64,000 nt of DNA from DATFQI01 sp963816955 (GTDB lineage: Bacteria > Actinomycetota > Thermoleophilia > Solirubrobacterales > Solirubrobacteraceae), in NCBI GenBank assembly GCA_963816955.1, contig CAWFME010000005.1:496001-560000 (forward strand), read 5' to 3'. This document shows positions 8,532 to 17,500 of this stretch, in pieces. Both the position numbers and the translations under genes were made by a program. Position 1 is the first letter of the stretch; the number at the start of each line of letters is the position of its first letter. Below the pieces are notes generated by a model, which did no database searches, was not told the origin of the DNA, and was given only the letters and a program-made list of their open reading frames with translations.

Positions 8532-9921
8532 AGGCCCGCGTCAGCTCCGCCGCCATCTCCTCGAACACCGCGACGTAGCGGTCCACGTCGGCGTCCTGGT
8601 GGGTGACGGAGAGCGTCCACTCCTCCTCGCGGCCCGGCGTCATGAAGATGCCGCGGTTCATGTTGAACAGCCAGGCGAGCTCGCTCATCTCGGCGTCCTG
8701 GTTGGCCTTGAAGGTCTCGTAGTCGACGATCTTGGCCGGCGAGAACGTCACGCAGCCCTTCGAGCCGACGCCGACGGCGTAGCCGGACAGGTTGTGCGTG
8801 CGGATGACCTCCTCGCAGCCGGCGAGGATCCGCTCGTTGAGGCGGTCGAGGTGGGCGTAGGCCTCCGGGGTGAGCACCTCGGTCAGGTTCGCCCGCGTCG
8901 CGGCCATGCCGAGCGGGTTCCCGTTGTAGGTGCCGACCTGGTAGACGGAGCCGTCCTCGACGACGCTCATGACCTCGTCGTTGCCGCCGATCGCGCCCGT
9001 CGGCACGCCGCCGCCGAGCGCCTTGGCGAGCGTGACCATGTCCGGCATCACGCCGAAGCGCTCCGTCGCGCCGCCGGCGGCGATCGCGAGGCCCGTCTTG
9101 ACCTCGTCGAAGATCAGGACGACGCCGTGGCGGGTGCAGATCTCGCGCACCTGCTCGAGGTAGCCCTCCTCGGGGAGCACGACCCCGAGGTTCATCATCG
9201 CCGCCTCCATGATCACGCAGGCGGGCTTGCGGCCCTCCTTGTCGAGGCGCTCGATGCGGCGCTCCATCGCGCCGGCGTCGTTGAACGGGACGGCGATCGT
9301 CATGTCCACGGTCGCCTGCGGGATGCCGGCGCCGTAGGCCAGCGACTCGAGGTTCTCGCGGTCGCCGATCTTGTCGTACTCGACGCCGATCGAGACCATC
9401 ACCGTGTCGTGGTGGCCGTGGTAGGAGCCGAAGATCTTCATCACGGTGTCGCGCCCCGTGTAGGCGCGCGCGATCCGGATCGCGTCCATCGTCGACTCCG
9501 AGCCGGAGTTCGTGTAGCGCCAGCGGGCGAGGCCGCCCCAGCGGCGCTGCAGCTCCTCCGCGACGACGATCGCGTCCTCGGTCGGGGCCGCGAAGTGCGT
9601 GCCGTTGGCGTAGCGCTCCTGCAGCGCGCGGCCGATCGCCGGGTGGGCGTGGCCCTGGACCATCGAGCCGAAGCCGTTGTGGAAGTCGAGGTACTCGTTG
9701 CCGTCGACGTCCCAGACGCGGGGGCCGGCGCCGCGCTCGAGGTAGATCGGCCACGGGTCGCGCAGCTGGTAGGACGACGCGACGCCGCCGGAGAGCACCT
9801 CGTGCGCGCGCCGGTAGGTCTCGGCCGACTTCGGCGTGGCCTCGTTGAGGCGCTTCTCCTCGCGCTCGATGAGCTCGCGGATGCGCTGGCGGTCGATCTG
9901 GACGGGGACGTTGACGGACAT
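8530..9921 (-). CDS. Class-III PLP aminotransferase, glutamate-1-semialdehyde aminomutase-like
   Basis: This is a 463-residue PLP enzyme of aminotransferase class III. PLP Lys is about residue 300 in TLAKALGGGVPTGA. Other family marks are YTNSGSESTMDAIR, SYHGHHD, FDEVKTGL and the GTYNGNPL segment. The best resemblance is to the HemL-like group, but the substrate cannot be read from sequence, and an omega-amino-acid aminotransferase role is possible. ATG 9921 is preferred over the longer frame because ctgaggagag lies just upstream as a ribosome site. It sits opposite to the purine genes, between purL and purF, with no obvious pathway link. Confidence 0.88.
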   Translation of the reverse strand: MSVNVPVQIDRQRIRELIEREEKRLNEATPKSAETYRRAHEVLSGGVASSYQLRDPWPIYLERGAGPRVWDVDGNEYLDFHNGFGSMVQGHAHPAIGRALQERYANGTHFAAPTEDAIVVAEELQRRWGGLARWRYTNSGSESTMDAIRIARAYTGRDTVMKIFGSYHGHHDTVMVSIGVEYDKIGDRENLESLAYGAGIPQATVDMTIAVPFNDAGAMERRIERLDKEGRKPACVIMEAAMMNLGVVLPEEGYLEQVREICTRHGVVLIFDEVKTGLAIAAGGATERFGVMPDMVTLAKALGGGVPTGAIGGNDEVMSVVEDGSVYQVGTYNGNPLGMAATRANLTEVLTPEAYAHLDRLNERILAGCEEVIRTHNLSGYAVGVGSKGCVTFSPAKIVDYETFKANQDAEMSELAWLFNMNRGIFMTPGREEEWTLSVTHQDADVDRYVAVFEEMAAELTRA

Positions 9922-9974
9922 ATCTCTCCTCAGGGGGTCCCTGGCCAGGGTACCTGCGTCACCCGCGACGGGGC

Positions 9975-10001
9975 GGCGCACCGTCGCCGCGACGGTGCGC
10001 C
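9975..10001 (-). terminator. Strong GC hairpin downstream of the 10013-10465 gene
   Basis: ggcgcaccgtc (9975-9985), loop gccgc, gacggtgcgcc (9991-10001) form a perfect 11-bp stem. It begins about 12 bp after the stop of the small secreted protein gene and lies upstream of the aminotransferase gene on the same strand. No T-run follows. Confidence 0.55.
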
Positions 10002-10012
10002 CCTCCGGCGTC

Positions 10013-10465
10013 TCAGCAGGGGCCGCGCTCGCCCGAGCCCGGCTGGCTGCACTCCGTCTCGATCGGGATCGCGCCCTTGCGGGTGATGGTGACGGTCTTG
10101 TAGATCGTCAGGTACCCGGGCGCGGTGACGGTGGCGACCAGCTTGCGGCCGGGCCGGATGCGCCGGTTCATGAAGCGCGTGACCACGACCGTGCCGCCGG
10201 AGACGTCCTGCTTGCGGAAGGCCCGGCGCAGCGGAGGCTTGCAGCGCTTGCCGGCCGCCGTCAGACAGCGGACGTCGACCGTCGCGCCGTCCGGGATCCC
10301 CTGGACCACGAACCGCTCGAACATGACGCGTGGCGCGTTGCCGTCGTAGACGAAGGCGACGCGGACGGTCGGAGCCTTCGGCGGCTCCTGGGCGAGCGCC
10401 ACGGCGGTCGTCGCGGCGAGCGCGGCGGCGGTGGCGATGAGCGTCCTGGCCGGGGTGAGGCGCAC
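10013..10465 (-). CDS. Small secreted protein, possible Ig-like/beta-rich domain
   Basis: This 150-residue exported protein starts at GTG 10465, preceded by a perfect aggagg seven bases upstream. The signal peptide is VRLTPARTL then a hydrophobic Ala-rich core ending near ALAQE. The mature part is about 125 residues and rich in beta-strand-like segments (VRVAFVYDG, TVDVRCL, TVVVTRFMNRRIRPGRKLVATVTAPG, YKTVTITRKG). Four cysteines occur in VRCL, KRCK, TECSQ and the last residue. The pattern resembles repeated surface domains in related actinobacteria, but I cannot name the family. It is divergent from purF. Confidence 0.75.
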   Translation of the reverse strand: MRLTPARTLIATAAALAATTAVALAQEPPKAPTVRVAFVYDGNAPRVMFERFVVQGIPDGATVDVRCLTAAGKRCKPPLRRAFRKQDVSGGTVVVTRFMNRRIRPGRKLVATVTAPGYLTIYKTVTITRKGAIPIETECSQPGSGERGPC

Positions 10466-10591
10466 GGCGGCTCCTCCTGAGCGTGTGTGAACAGCGCCGA
10501 TGCTCTCGGCAGCGCCGCCGCAACGCAACCCGCATCCTGCGGCGAAGGCCGTTCGGGCCGCCGGTCGCGTTGCTACCGTGACCCCTCGGAC

Positions 10592-12031
10592 GTGCACGAG
10601 AACGCCTTCCTCGACGCCCGCGACGGACCGCGTGACGAGTGCGGCGTCTTCGGCATCTTCGCGCCCGAGCACGAGGTCGCGCGGCTGTCGTACTTCGCGC
10701 TCTACGCGCTCCAGCATCGCGGCCAGGAGTCCGCCGGCATCGCGGCCTCCCAGAACGGCCACATCATGGCGATGCGCGACCAGGGCCTGGTCAACCAGGT
10801 CTTCGACGAGCAGAAGCTGCGGGCGCTCCAGGGCGAGATGGCGGTCGGGCACGTCCGCTACTCCACGACGGGCGCGAACTCCTGGGAGAACACGCAGCCC
10901 GTCTACCGCGCGGACCTGCGCGAGGTCGCGCTCGCGCACAACGGCAACCTCATCAACGCCGTCGAGCTGCACGGCGAGCTGCGCGCGAAGGGCGTCGGCT
11001 TCCGCTCGACGTCGGACTCCGAGGTGATCGCCGCGCTGCTCTCCACCTACGAGTCGGACTCGATCGAGGACGCGATCACCGACGTGATGCGCCGCGCCGA
11101 GGGCGCCTACTCCACCGTGGTCATGACCAAGGACCGGGTGGTCGCCTTCCGCGATCCCGCCGGCCTGCGGCCGCTGTCGATCGGGCTGCTCGGCGACCGC
11201 TACTGCGTGGCCTCGGAGACCTGCGCGTTCGACATCATCGGCGCGAAGTTCCTGCGCGACGTGCAGCCGGGCGAGATCGTGTCGCTGACCGCGGGCGGGC
11301 TGCAGGTCCGCCAGGCGGTCTCCTCCGATCGCCACGCGCTGTGCGTGTTCGAGCACATCTACTTCGCGCGCCCGGACTCGCGGCTCGGCGGCCAGGTGCT
11401 GCAGGTGGCGCGCGGGCGGATGGGGGAGATCCTCGCGCGCGAGGCGCCCGTCGAGGCCGACCTCGTGATCCCCGTGCCCGACTCCGGCAACCCGGCCGCG
11501 CGCGGGTTCGCACGCGCGAGCGGGCTGCCGCAGGACGACGGCTTCGTCAAGAACCGCTACGTCGCGCGGACGTTCATCCAGCCCGGGCAGGAGCTGCGCA
11601 AGCACGGCCTGCGGATGAAGTTCAACCCGCTGCCCGAGGTGGTCGCGGGCAAGCGGCTGGTCGTGGTCGACGACTCGATCGTGCGCGGCAACACGACCCG
11701 CCAGATCGTGCAGATGCTCCGTGATGCCGGGGCGCTCGAGGTTCACATGCGGATCTCCGCGCCGCCGATCCGCCACCCCTGCCACTACGGCGTCGACATG
11801 TCGACGCGCGACGAGATGATCGCCCACGGGCGCACCGAGGCCGAGGTGGCCGAGGAGCTCGGCGCGGACTCGCTGGCATACCTGTCCCTGGCGGGCGTCT
11901 ACGAGGCGATCGAGGGGACGCGGGCGACGCACTGCGACGCGTGCTTCTCCGGCGACTACCCGCTCGCGGGGACCGCGGCCGCGCAGGCCAAGGACGCCTT
12001 CGAGCACGCGCTGCCGCTCGTGCGGGCGTAG
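10592..12031 (+). CDS. purF: Amidophosphoribosyltransferase PurF
   Basis: PurF makes phosphoribosylamine from PRPP and glutamine, the committed purine step. The 479-residue product has an N-terminal Ntn glutaminase domain whose nucleophile is Cys17 in DECGVFGIF; the preceding 16 residues would be a propeptide. The PRPP-binding loop is VVVDDSIVRGNTTR near two thirds of the protein. The three cysteines of PCHYGVDM and HCDACFSGDYP suggest an Fe-S cluster ligand set as in Bacillus-type PurF. GTG 10592 is the closest good start; the frame is open further upstream but that part lacks family similarity. Confidence 0.96.
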   Translation: MHENAFLDARDGPRDECGVFGIFAPEHEVARLSYFALYALQHRGQESAGIAASQNGHIMAMRDQGLVNQVFDEQKLRALQGEMAVGHVRYSTTGANSWENTQPVYRADLREVALAHNGNLINAVELHGELRAKGVGFRSTSDSEVIAALLSTYESDSIEDAITDVMRRAEGAYSTVVMTKDRVVAFRDPAGLRPLSIGLLGDRYCVASETCAFDIIGAKFLRDVQPGEIVSLTAGGLQVRQAVSSDRHALCVFEHIYFARPDSRLGGQVLQVARGRMGEILAREAPVEADLVIPVPDSGNPAARGFARASGLPQDDGFVKNRYVARTFIQPGQELRKHGLRMKFNPLPEVVAGKRLVVVDDSIVRGNTTRQIVQMLRDAGALEVHMRISAPPIRHPCHYGVDMSTRDEMIAHGRTEAEVAEELGADSLAYLSLAGVYEAIEGTRATHCDACFSGDYPLAGTAAAQAKDAFEHALPLVRA

Positions 12032-12118
12032 CGCTCGCGCGCGGCTTCGCGACGACTTCGCTGCAAATCTCCGCAAGGCGGGTTTGCCCTCCGGAGGCGG
12101 CGGTATGGTCGCCCGTCC

Positions 12119-14053
12119 GTGTCATCGCTGGTCGACAACGTCGCGCTCCCCGGGCTCGGGCCGCCGCCGCCCGAGCCTGTCGCCCGCGCCACGGAACCGG
12201 TCGCGGCCCTGCACGAGCTGTTCGGCTTCGAGTCCTTCCGGCCCGGCCAGCGCGAGGCGGTCGAGGCCGGGCTCGCGAGCCGCGACGTGCTGGTGGTGAT
12301 GCCCACGGGCTCGGGCAAGTCGCTCTGCTACCAGCTGCCGGGGTTGATGCGGACGGACCTCACGCTGGTCGTCTCGCCGCTCGTGTCGCTGATGCAGGAC
12401 CAGGTCGAGGCGGTCGAGCGGGTGGCGCCCGGGCGGGTCGCGCTCGTCAACGCCCAGCAGGACGCGGGCACCAACCGCCGGGCGGTCGAGCGCGCGGTGG
12501 CCGGCCAGGTCCGGCTGCTCTACGTCGCGCCGGAGCGGTTCGCCTCGCCCGGCTTCCTGGAGCGCATCCGCCACGCGGACATCGGGCTGTTCGTGGTCGA
12601 CGAGGCGCACTGCGTCTCCCAGTGGGGGCACGACTTCCGGCCGGACTACTTCCGCCTGGCCGACGCGGCGCGCTGGCTCGGCGCGAAGGCGATCACGGCC
12701 TCGACCGCGACGGCCACGCCGCAGGTGGCCGCGGACATCGTGCAGCGGCTCGGGCTGCGCGAGCCCGTCAAGGTGGCGACGGGGTTCGACCGGCCGAACC
12801 TGTCGTTCGCGGTCGTGCCGTGCCCGACCAAGGAGGCGGTCCATCGCGGGATCGCCGTGGCGCTCGCCGAGCCCGGCGCCCTGCCCGCGATCGTCTACGC
12901 GGGCACGCGCGCCGAGAGCGACCGGCTGGCGCGCCGGCTGGGGTCGGAGCTGGGGGTGGAGGCGATCCCCTACCACGCGGGCCTCGGGCGCGAGGAGCGC
13001 TCGGAGGCGCAGCGGCGCTTCATGGCCGGCGAGGTCCCGGTCGTGGTCGCCACCAACGCGTTCGGGATGGGCGTCGACAAGGCCGACGTGCGCACGGTCT
13101 GCCACGAGAGCGTCCCGGCCTCGATCGAGGCCTACTACCAGGAGGCCGGCCGCGCCGGCCGCGACGGGAAGCCCGCGCGCTGCCTGCTGTTCGCGACCGG
13201 CCGCGACAAGGGCCTGCACGTGTTCTTCATCGAGCGCTCGCAGGTCTCCGAGGACGAGCTGAAGGCCGTCGCGCGGGCGATCGTGCGCTCGGCCGAGCCG
13301 CCCGCCGGCGACGCCACCGGGGCCGCCGCCGCCCCCGGCTCGGCCGGCGGCGGCGGCGGCGCGCTGCCGCGGTACGACGTGCCGGCGGGGTTCCTCGCCT
13401 CGCTCGCGGGCGGCGAGGAGGAGAAGGTCCGCGCGATCGTCGGCCACCTCGCCCGCATCGGCATCGTGCAGCCGTCGCCGTCCGCGCCGGACCGAGTGGC
13501 GGGCAGGCTGGCCGGCGAGTGGGACGGCCGCGCGCTCGCGCGCTGCCGCACCGCGGCGCAGGAGGGCACGAAGGCGCGCTGGCGCCAGTACCGCTCCGTC
13601 TGGGCGTGGGTCGAGGGCGACGGCTGCCGGCGCGAGGGCATCCTGCGCCACTTCGGCGACCGCTCGGCGCCCGCGCCCGCCGGCCCGTGCTGCGACGTGT
13701 GCGATCAGTCGCTGCGGCCTGCGATCCCTGCCGCCCGGGGCGCCCGCGGCTCGACCGGGCCGCGGCAGCTCGCGCAGCGACCCGTCGCGGCCGGCGACGT
13801 CGCGGACCTCGACGAGGCGATCCTGGAGACGGTCGCGGCGGCGCAGCCGGAGGTCGGGCGCACGCGGGCGGTGGAGGTGCTGCGCGGCGGGCGCTCGAAG
13901 GTCGTCGCGAAGTACTCCTACGACGGGCTGCCGCACTACGGCGCCTACGGGCACCTGCGCGCCGACGCGGTGCTCGCGCGCGTGGACGAGCTGATCGCGG
14001 CGGGCACGCTGCGCTCGACGGGCGGGCGCTTCCCGAAGCTCGAGGTCGCATGA
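12119..14053 (+). CDS. recQ: ATP-dependent DNA helicase RecQ
   Basis: RecQ is a 3'-to-5' helicase for repair and recombination. The 644-residue protein has Walker A MPTGSGKS near residue 61, the DEAH box near 160, SQWGHDFRPDY, and motif VI in YYQEAGRAGRDG. The RecQ zinc site is visible as CRREGILRHFGD followed by CCDVCD. A glycine/alanine linker follows the helicase core, and a short winged-helix/HRDC-like C-terminus ends the protein. Start GTG 12119. It lies between purF and purN; its stop overlaps the purN ATG, so it is part of the purine transcription unit. Confidence 0.95.
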   Translation: MSSLVDNVALPGLGPPPPEPVARATEPVAALHELFGFESFRPGQREAVEAGLASRDVLVVMPTGSGKSLCYQLPGLMRTDLTLVVSPLVSLMQDQVEAVERVAPGRVALVNAQQDAGTNRRAVERAVAGQVRLLYVAPERFASPGFLERIRHADIGLFVVDEAHCVSQWGHDFRPDYFRLADAARWLGAKAITASTATATPQVAADIVQRLGLREPVKVATGFDRPNLSFAVVPCPTKEAVHRGIAVALAEPGALPAIVYAGTRAESDRLARRLGSELGVEAIPYHAGLGREERSEAQRRFMAGEVPVVVATNAFGMGVDKADVRTVCHESVPASIEAYYQEAGRAGRDGKPARCLLFATGRDKGLHVFFIERSQVSEDELKAVARAIVRSAEPPAGDATGAAAAPGSAGGGGGALPRYDVPAGFLASLAGGEEEKVRAIVGHLARIGIVQPSPSAPDRVAGRLAGEWDGRALARCRTAAQEGTKARWRQYRSVWAWVEGDGCRREGILRHFGDRSAPAPAGPCCDVCDQSLRPAIPAARGARGSTGPRQLAQRPVAAGDVADLDEAILETVAAAQPEVGRTRAVEVLRGGRSKVVAKYSYDGLPHYGAYGHLRADAVLARVDELIAAGTLRSTGGRFPKLEVA

Positions 14054-14658
14054 GGGTCGGCGTCCTCGCCTCCGGCGCGGGCACGAACCTGCAGGCGATC
14101 CTGGACCGCATCCACGGGCGCGAGGGCGTCGAGGTGGTCGGCGTAGGGTCGGACAAGCCGGGCGCGCAGGCGCTCGAGCGGGCCGCCGGCGCCGGTATCG
14201 CGACGCGGGTGTTCGAGCGCGCGGAGTACGCCGACCGGGCCGCGCGCGACGGCGCGATGGCGGACTGGCTCGAGGCCCAGGGCGTCGAGCTCGTGGTGCT
14301 CGCTGGCTACATGCAGCTGCTCGACCCCGGGTTCCTGGCCCGCTTCGAGGGCCGCGTGATCAACGTGCACCCGGCGCTGCTGCCGGCGTTCCCGGGCATC
14401 CGCGCGGTCGAGCAGGGGCTCGAGTACGGCGTGAAGGTCTTCGGCGTGACGGTGCACTTCGTCGACGAGGGCGTCGACACGGGCCGGATCATCGCCCAGC
14501 GCGCGCTCGAGCTGCCGGGCGCGACGGAGGCCGGCGAGGTCCGCGACGAGCTGCGCCCGCTCGAGCACGACCTGCTGTGCGAGGCCGTCGCCCTGATCGC
14601 CCGCGACGCCGTGCGCCTGGACCCCGGCCATCCGCGCCGCGTGCTGGTGGCGCCGTGA
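14050..14658 (+). CDS. purN: Phosphoribosylglycinamide formyltransferase PurN
   Basis: PurN transfers a formyl group from 10-formyltetrahydrofolate to GAR. The 202-residue product begins MRVGVLASGAGTNLQAIL, carries the catalytic NVHPALLPAFPG segment (Asn and His) and the Asp of GVTVHFVDEGVDTG. ATG 14050 overlaps the recQ stop, and its own stop overlaps the purH GTG (gtga), so recQ-purN-purH form one coupled unit. Confidence 0.96.
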   Translation: MRVGVLASGAGTNLQAILDRIHGREGVEVVGVGSDKPGAQALERAAGAGIATRVFERAEYADRAARDGAMADWLEAQGVELVVLAGYMQLLDPGFLARFEGRVINVHPALLPAFPGIRAVEQGLEYGVKVFGVTVHFVDEGVDTGRIIAQRALELPGATEAGEVRDELRPLEHDLLCEAVALIARDAVRLDPGHPRRVLVAP

Positions 14659-16259
14659 CGTATCTTCCGGCGCCAGATGCGAGGGACGGCTTGACGCAGC
14701 CCGGCGAGGTGCGGATCGCGCGCGCCGTGCTGTCGGTCTCGGACAAGACCGGCATCGTGGACTTCGCGCGCGGGCTCGCGGAGCTCGGGATCGAGCTGGT
14801 CTCGACGGGCGGCACCGCGTCCACGCTCCTCCAGGCCGGGCTCGAGGTCCGGCCGATCGAGGACTTCACGGGCTTCCCCGAGATCATGGACGGCCGCGTG
14901 AAGACGCTGCACCCGCGGCTGTACGCCGGGCTGCTCGCACTGCGCGACAACCCGTCGCACATGGACGCGGCCCGCGACCAGGACGTCCAGTTCGTCGACC
15001 TGGTGTGCGTGAACCTCTATCCGTTCGAGGCCACGGCGGCACGCCGCGGCGTGACGGAGCACGAGGTGATCGAGAACATCGACATCGGCGGCCCGACGAT
15101 GATCCGCGCGGCGGCGAAGAACTTCGCCTTCTCGGCGGTGGTGGTCAAGCCGGAGAGCTACGACGCGATCCTGCAGGAGCTCTCGGAGTCCGACGTCCGG
15201 CTGTCGCTGGCCACGCGCGAGAGCCTGGCGGTCGAGGCGTTCAACTACACGGCGCGCTACGACACGGCGATCTCGCGCTGGTTCGTCGAGAAGCACGACG
15301 ACTTCCCGCCGATCATGCTCAACGCCTACGAGAAGGTGACGGACCTCGCCTACGGCGAGAACCCGCACCAGCGCGCCGCCTACTACCGCCAGGTCGGCGC
15401 GCGCATGGACGTGCTCTCGATGGTGCGCCAGCTCGGCGGCAAGGAGCTGTCGTTCAACAACGTGCTGGACCTCAACGCCGGGCGGCTGCTCGTCGGCGAG
15501 TTCGAGTTGCCGGCCTGCGCGATCATCAAGCACAACAACCCTTGCGGTTGCGCGGTCGGCGGGACCGGGCTGGAGGCCTACGAGCGCGCCTTCGCGTGCG
15601 ATCCCTTGTCGGCGTTCGGCGGCGTGATCTGCCTCAACCGCACGGTCGACGCGCCGCTGGCCGAGGCGCTCTCGAACCAGTTCGTCGAGGTCGTGCTCGC
15701 GCCGCGCTTCACCGACGAGGCGGTCGAGATCCTGTGCCGCAAGCCGAACCTGCGCGTCCTCGAGGACGGCGAGCGGCGGCGGGTCAACATCGCCGAGCGC
15801 GACATCAAGCGCGTGCTCGGCGGCGTGCTCGTGCAGGACCGCGACATGGACCTCGAGGACCGCACGGAGATGGAGGTCGTCACCGAGCGCAAGCCGTCCG
15901 AGCGCGAGTGGGGCGAGATGCTGTTCGCCTGGAAGGTCTGCAAGCACGTCCGCTCGAACGCGATCGTGCTCGCCCGCGAGCTCGCGTCGGTCGGCATCGG
16001 CGCCGGGCAGATGAGCCGCGTGGACTCCGTCAAGCTCGCGATCGACAAGGCCGCCGCGACCGACACCGACCTGACGGGAGGCGCGCTCGCCTCCGACGCC
16101 TTCTTCCCGTTCTCCGACGGCCCGCAGCTCGCCGTCGACGCCGGCGTCACGGCGATCATCCAGCCCGGCGGCTCCAAGCGCGACCACGAGGTCGTCGAGG
16201 CCGCCGACGCCGCCGGCATCTCGATGGTCTTCACGCACCGCCGCCACTTCAAGCACTAG
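14655..16259 (+). CDS. purH: Bifunctional AICAR transformylase/IMP cyclohydrolase PurH
   Basis: PurH does the last two steps to IMP: formylation of AICAR and ring closure. The 534-residue protein shows the N-terminal MGS-like cyclohydrolase domain (SVSDKTGIVDFARGL, STGGTA, EIMDGRVKTLHP) followed by the transformylase domain (RYGENPHQ-like YGENPHQRAAYY, KHNNPCGCA with catalytic Lys-His, DPLSAFGGVI, and the C-terminal IIQPGGS and FTHRRHFKH). GTG 14655 overlapping the purN stop is chosen as start. It ends the purine cluster. Confidence 0.97.
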   Translation: MTYLPAPDARDGLTQPGEVRIARAVLSVSDKTGIVDFARGLAELGIELVSTGGTASTLLQAGLEVRPIEDFTGFPEIMDGRVKTLHPRLYAGLLALRDNPSHMDAARDQDVQFVDLVCVNLYPFEATAARRGVTEHEVIENIDIGGPTMIRAAAKNFAFSAVVVKPESYDAILQELSESDVRLSLATRESLAVEAFNYTARYDTAISRWFVEKHDDFPPIMLNAYEKVTDLAYGENPHQRAAYYRQVGARMDVLSMVRQLGGKELSFNNVLDLNAGRLLVGEFELPACAIIKHNNPCGCAVGGTGLEAYERAFACDPLSAFGGVICLNRTVDAPLAEALSNQFVEVVLAPRFTDEAVEILCRKPNLRVLEDGERRRVNIAERDIKRVLGGVLVQDRDMDLEDRTEMEVVTERKPSEREWGEMLFAWKVCKHVRSNAIVLARELASVGIGAGQMSRVDSVKLAIDKAAATDTDLTGGALASDAFFPFSDGPQLAVDAGVTAIIQPGGSKRDHEVVEAADAAGISMVFTHRRHFKH

Positions 16260-16344
16260 CCGGCCAGCGCCCGCGCGGCCGTGCCGGCGCGCCAGCGTGC
16301 CGCACCGCACGCATCTGGGGCCCGTCTTGGGGTACTCCCGATCC

Positions 16345-16716
16345 ATGGACCCCGCCACCATCGCCCGTGGCGCCGCCGCGGCCCGCGCCGCCATCGGCGT
16401 CGCCCTCCTCGCCGCCCCCGGACCCGCCGGCAAGCGCTGGCTCGGAGACGTGAGCGAGCAGCCCGGCGGCCAGGTCGCGCTCGCCGGCCTCGGCGCGCGA
16501 GACATCGCCCTCGGGCTCGGGACGTACTGGGCGCTCAGCGGCCGCCGGCGCACCCCGCGCCCGTGGCTGATCGCCAGCGGCGGCGCGGACGCCGCCGACC
16601 TTCTCGCGACGCTGCGCTCGCGCGGCGGCCTCGACTCGGCCGCGTTCATCGGCACCGTCGCGATCGCCGGCGGCTCGGCGGTCCTGCACGCCTGGCTTCA
16701 GTCCGAGCTCGGCTAA
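16345..16716 (+). CDS. Small membrane protein of unknown function
   Basis: This 123-residue hydrophobic protein starts at ATG 16345. Ala/Gly/Leu-rich segments (AAARAAIGVALLAAPG, VALAGLGARDIALGLGTYWAL, FIGTVAIAGGSAVLHAWL) suggest three or four membrane helices, with an Arg-rich loop RRRTPRPW in the middle. The layout resembles DUF4267-type small membrane proteins, but I am not certain of the family. It follows purH after 85 bp and is followed by a long inverted repeat. Confidence 0.7.
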   Translation: MDPATIARGAAAARAAIGVALLAAPGPAGKRWLGDVSEQPGGQVALAGLGARDIALGLGTYWALSGRRRTPRPWLIASGGADAADLLATLRSRGGLDSAAFIGTVAIAGGSAVLHAWLQSELG

Positions 16717-16764
16717 GCCCGGATCCACCGGTCCCCGCGGCGTCTCGCCGCCGTGGCCGTTCGC

Positions 16765-16825
16765 CAGAGCCGATTGACCGCGGCCCAAGTGACCCGCCAC
16801 GAGGAACCGCGGTCAATCGACTCTG
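16765..16825. repeat. 19-bp inverted repeat with 23-bp spacer
   Basis: cagagccgattgaccgcgg (16765-16783) pairs with ccgcggtcaatcgactctg (16807-16825) with a single mismatch. It lies between convergent genes, the small membrane protein and the TetR regulator. The relatively AT-containing arms (gattgacc/ggtcaatc) and the absence of a T-run suggest a mobile repeat or protein-binding site rather than a plain terminator. Confidence 0.6.
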
Positions 16826-16849
16826 ACTCGGCCCACGCCGCCGAGCCGC

Positions 16850-17500
16850 TCACGGCTCATCGGTGGATCCGGGCTGACCGGTCCCGTAGAGCACGCGCGA
16901 CCAGATCGTGGTGAGCGTGTCCGCCACCCGGTCCGCACGCGCGTCGGGCGTGCGCCCGATCTGCTGCTGCAGGTAGCGCTCCATCATCCACGTCAGCGCC
17001 GTCGCGGTCGGCACGGAGTCGAGCGGCAGCACCCGCCCGGCTGCGACCTCCTCGTCGATGTGGCGGGCGGTCGCGTCCACGAAGCGCTGGATCAGGTCGG
17101 TGTACGCCTCCTCCACGCGCGGGTCGTCCGAGGCCGCGTCGGCCAGCGCCCGCAGCACGGGCCCGTGCTCGGCGAACACCCCGACGACGCCCTCGATCGC
17201 CTCGCGGACCAGCGTGTGCCCGTCGCCCGTGCCCTCGTACCAGCGCTCGGACATCGAGAACAGCTCGCCGCCGATGTGCTCCACGACCTTCAGCACCAGG
17301 TCGTGCCGGTCCCGGAAGTACACGTAGAACGACGGCCGCGACAGCCCCGTCCGCCGCATCAGGTCATCGACCGTCAGCTCCCGGAACGGCTTCTCCCGCA
17401 ACAGCGCCTCGGCCGCCTCCACGATCTCACGCTCAGCCGCCTCGGGCGTGCGCCGCCGCCGCCGCCCCTGTGCCGCCTTGCTCTCCCCCCGAGAGCTCAC
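16850..17500 (-). CDS. TetR family regulator, EthR-like
   Basis: This is a 216-residue DNA-binding repressor. A basic N-terminal tail (GRRRRRTPEAAE) precedes the TetR helix-turn-helix around residues 30-62 (LTVDDLMRRTGLSRPSFYVYFRDRHDLVLKV). The C-terminal ligand domain with WYEGTGDG and a TALTWMMERYLQQQ helix resembles EthR-type proteins. The start is a GTG overlapping the stop of the upstream HNH gene (gtga), so the two are coupled. Its target is not evident; the 55-residue membrane gene and the tRNAs beyond are not typical targets. Confidence 0.88.
   Translation of the reverse strand: MSSRGESKAAQGRRRRRTPEAAEREIVEAAEALLREKPFRELTVDDLMRRTGLSRPSFYVYFRDRHDLVLKVVEHIGGELFSMSERWYEGTGDGHTLVREAIEGVVGVFAEHGPVLRALADAASDDPRVEEAYTDLIQRFVDATARHIDEEVAAGRVLPLDSVPTATALTWMMERYLQQQIGRTPDARADRVADTLTTIWSRVLYGTGQPGSTDEP

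Noticed and set aside
10466..12076. Minus-strand extension of the small secreted protein frame across purF
   Set aside because: The extra 500 residues are the shadow of purF; the real start with aggagg is at 10465.
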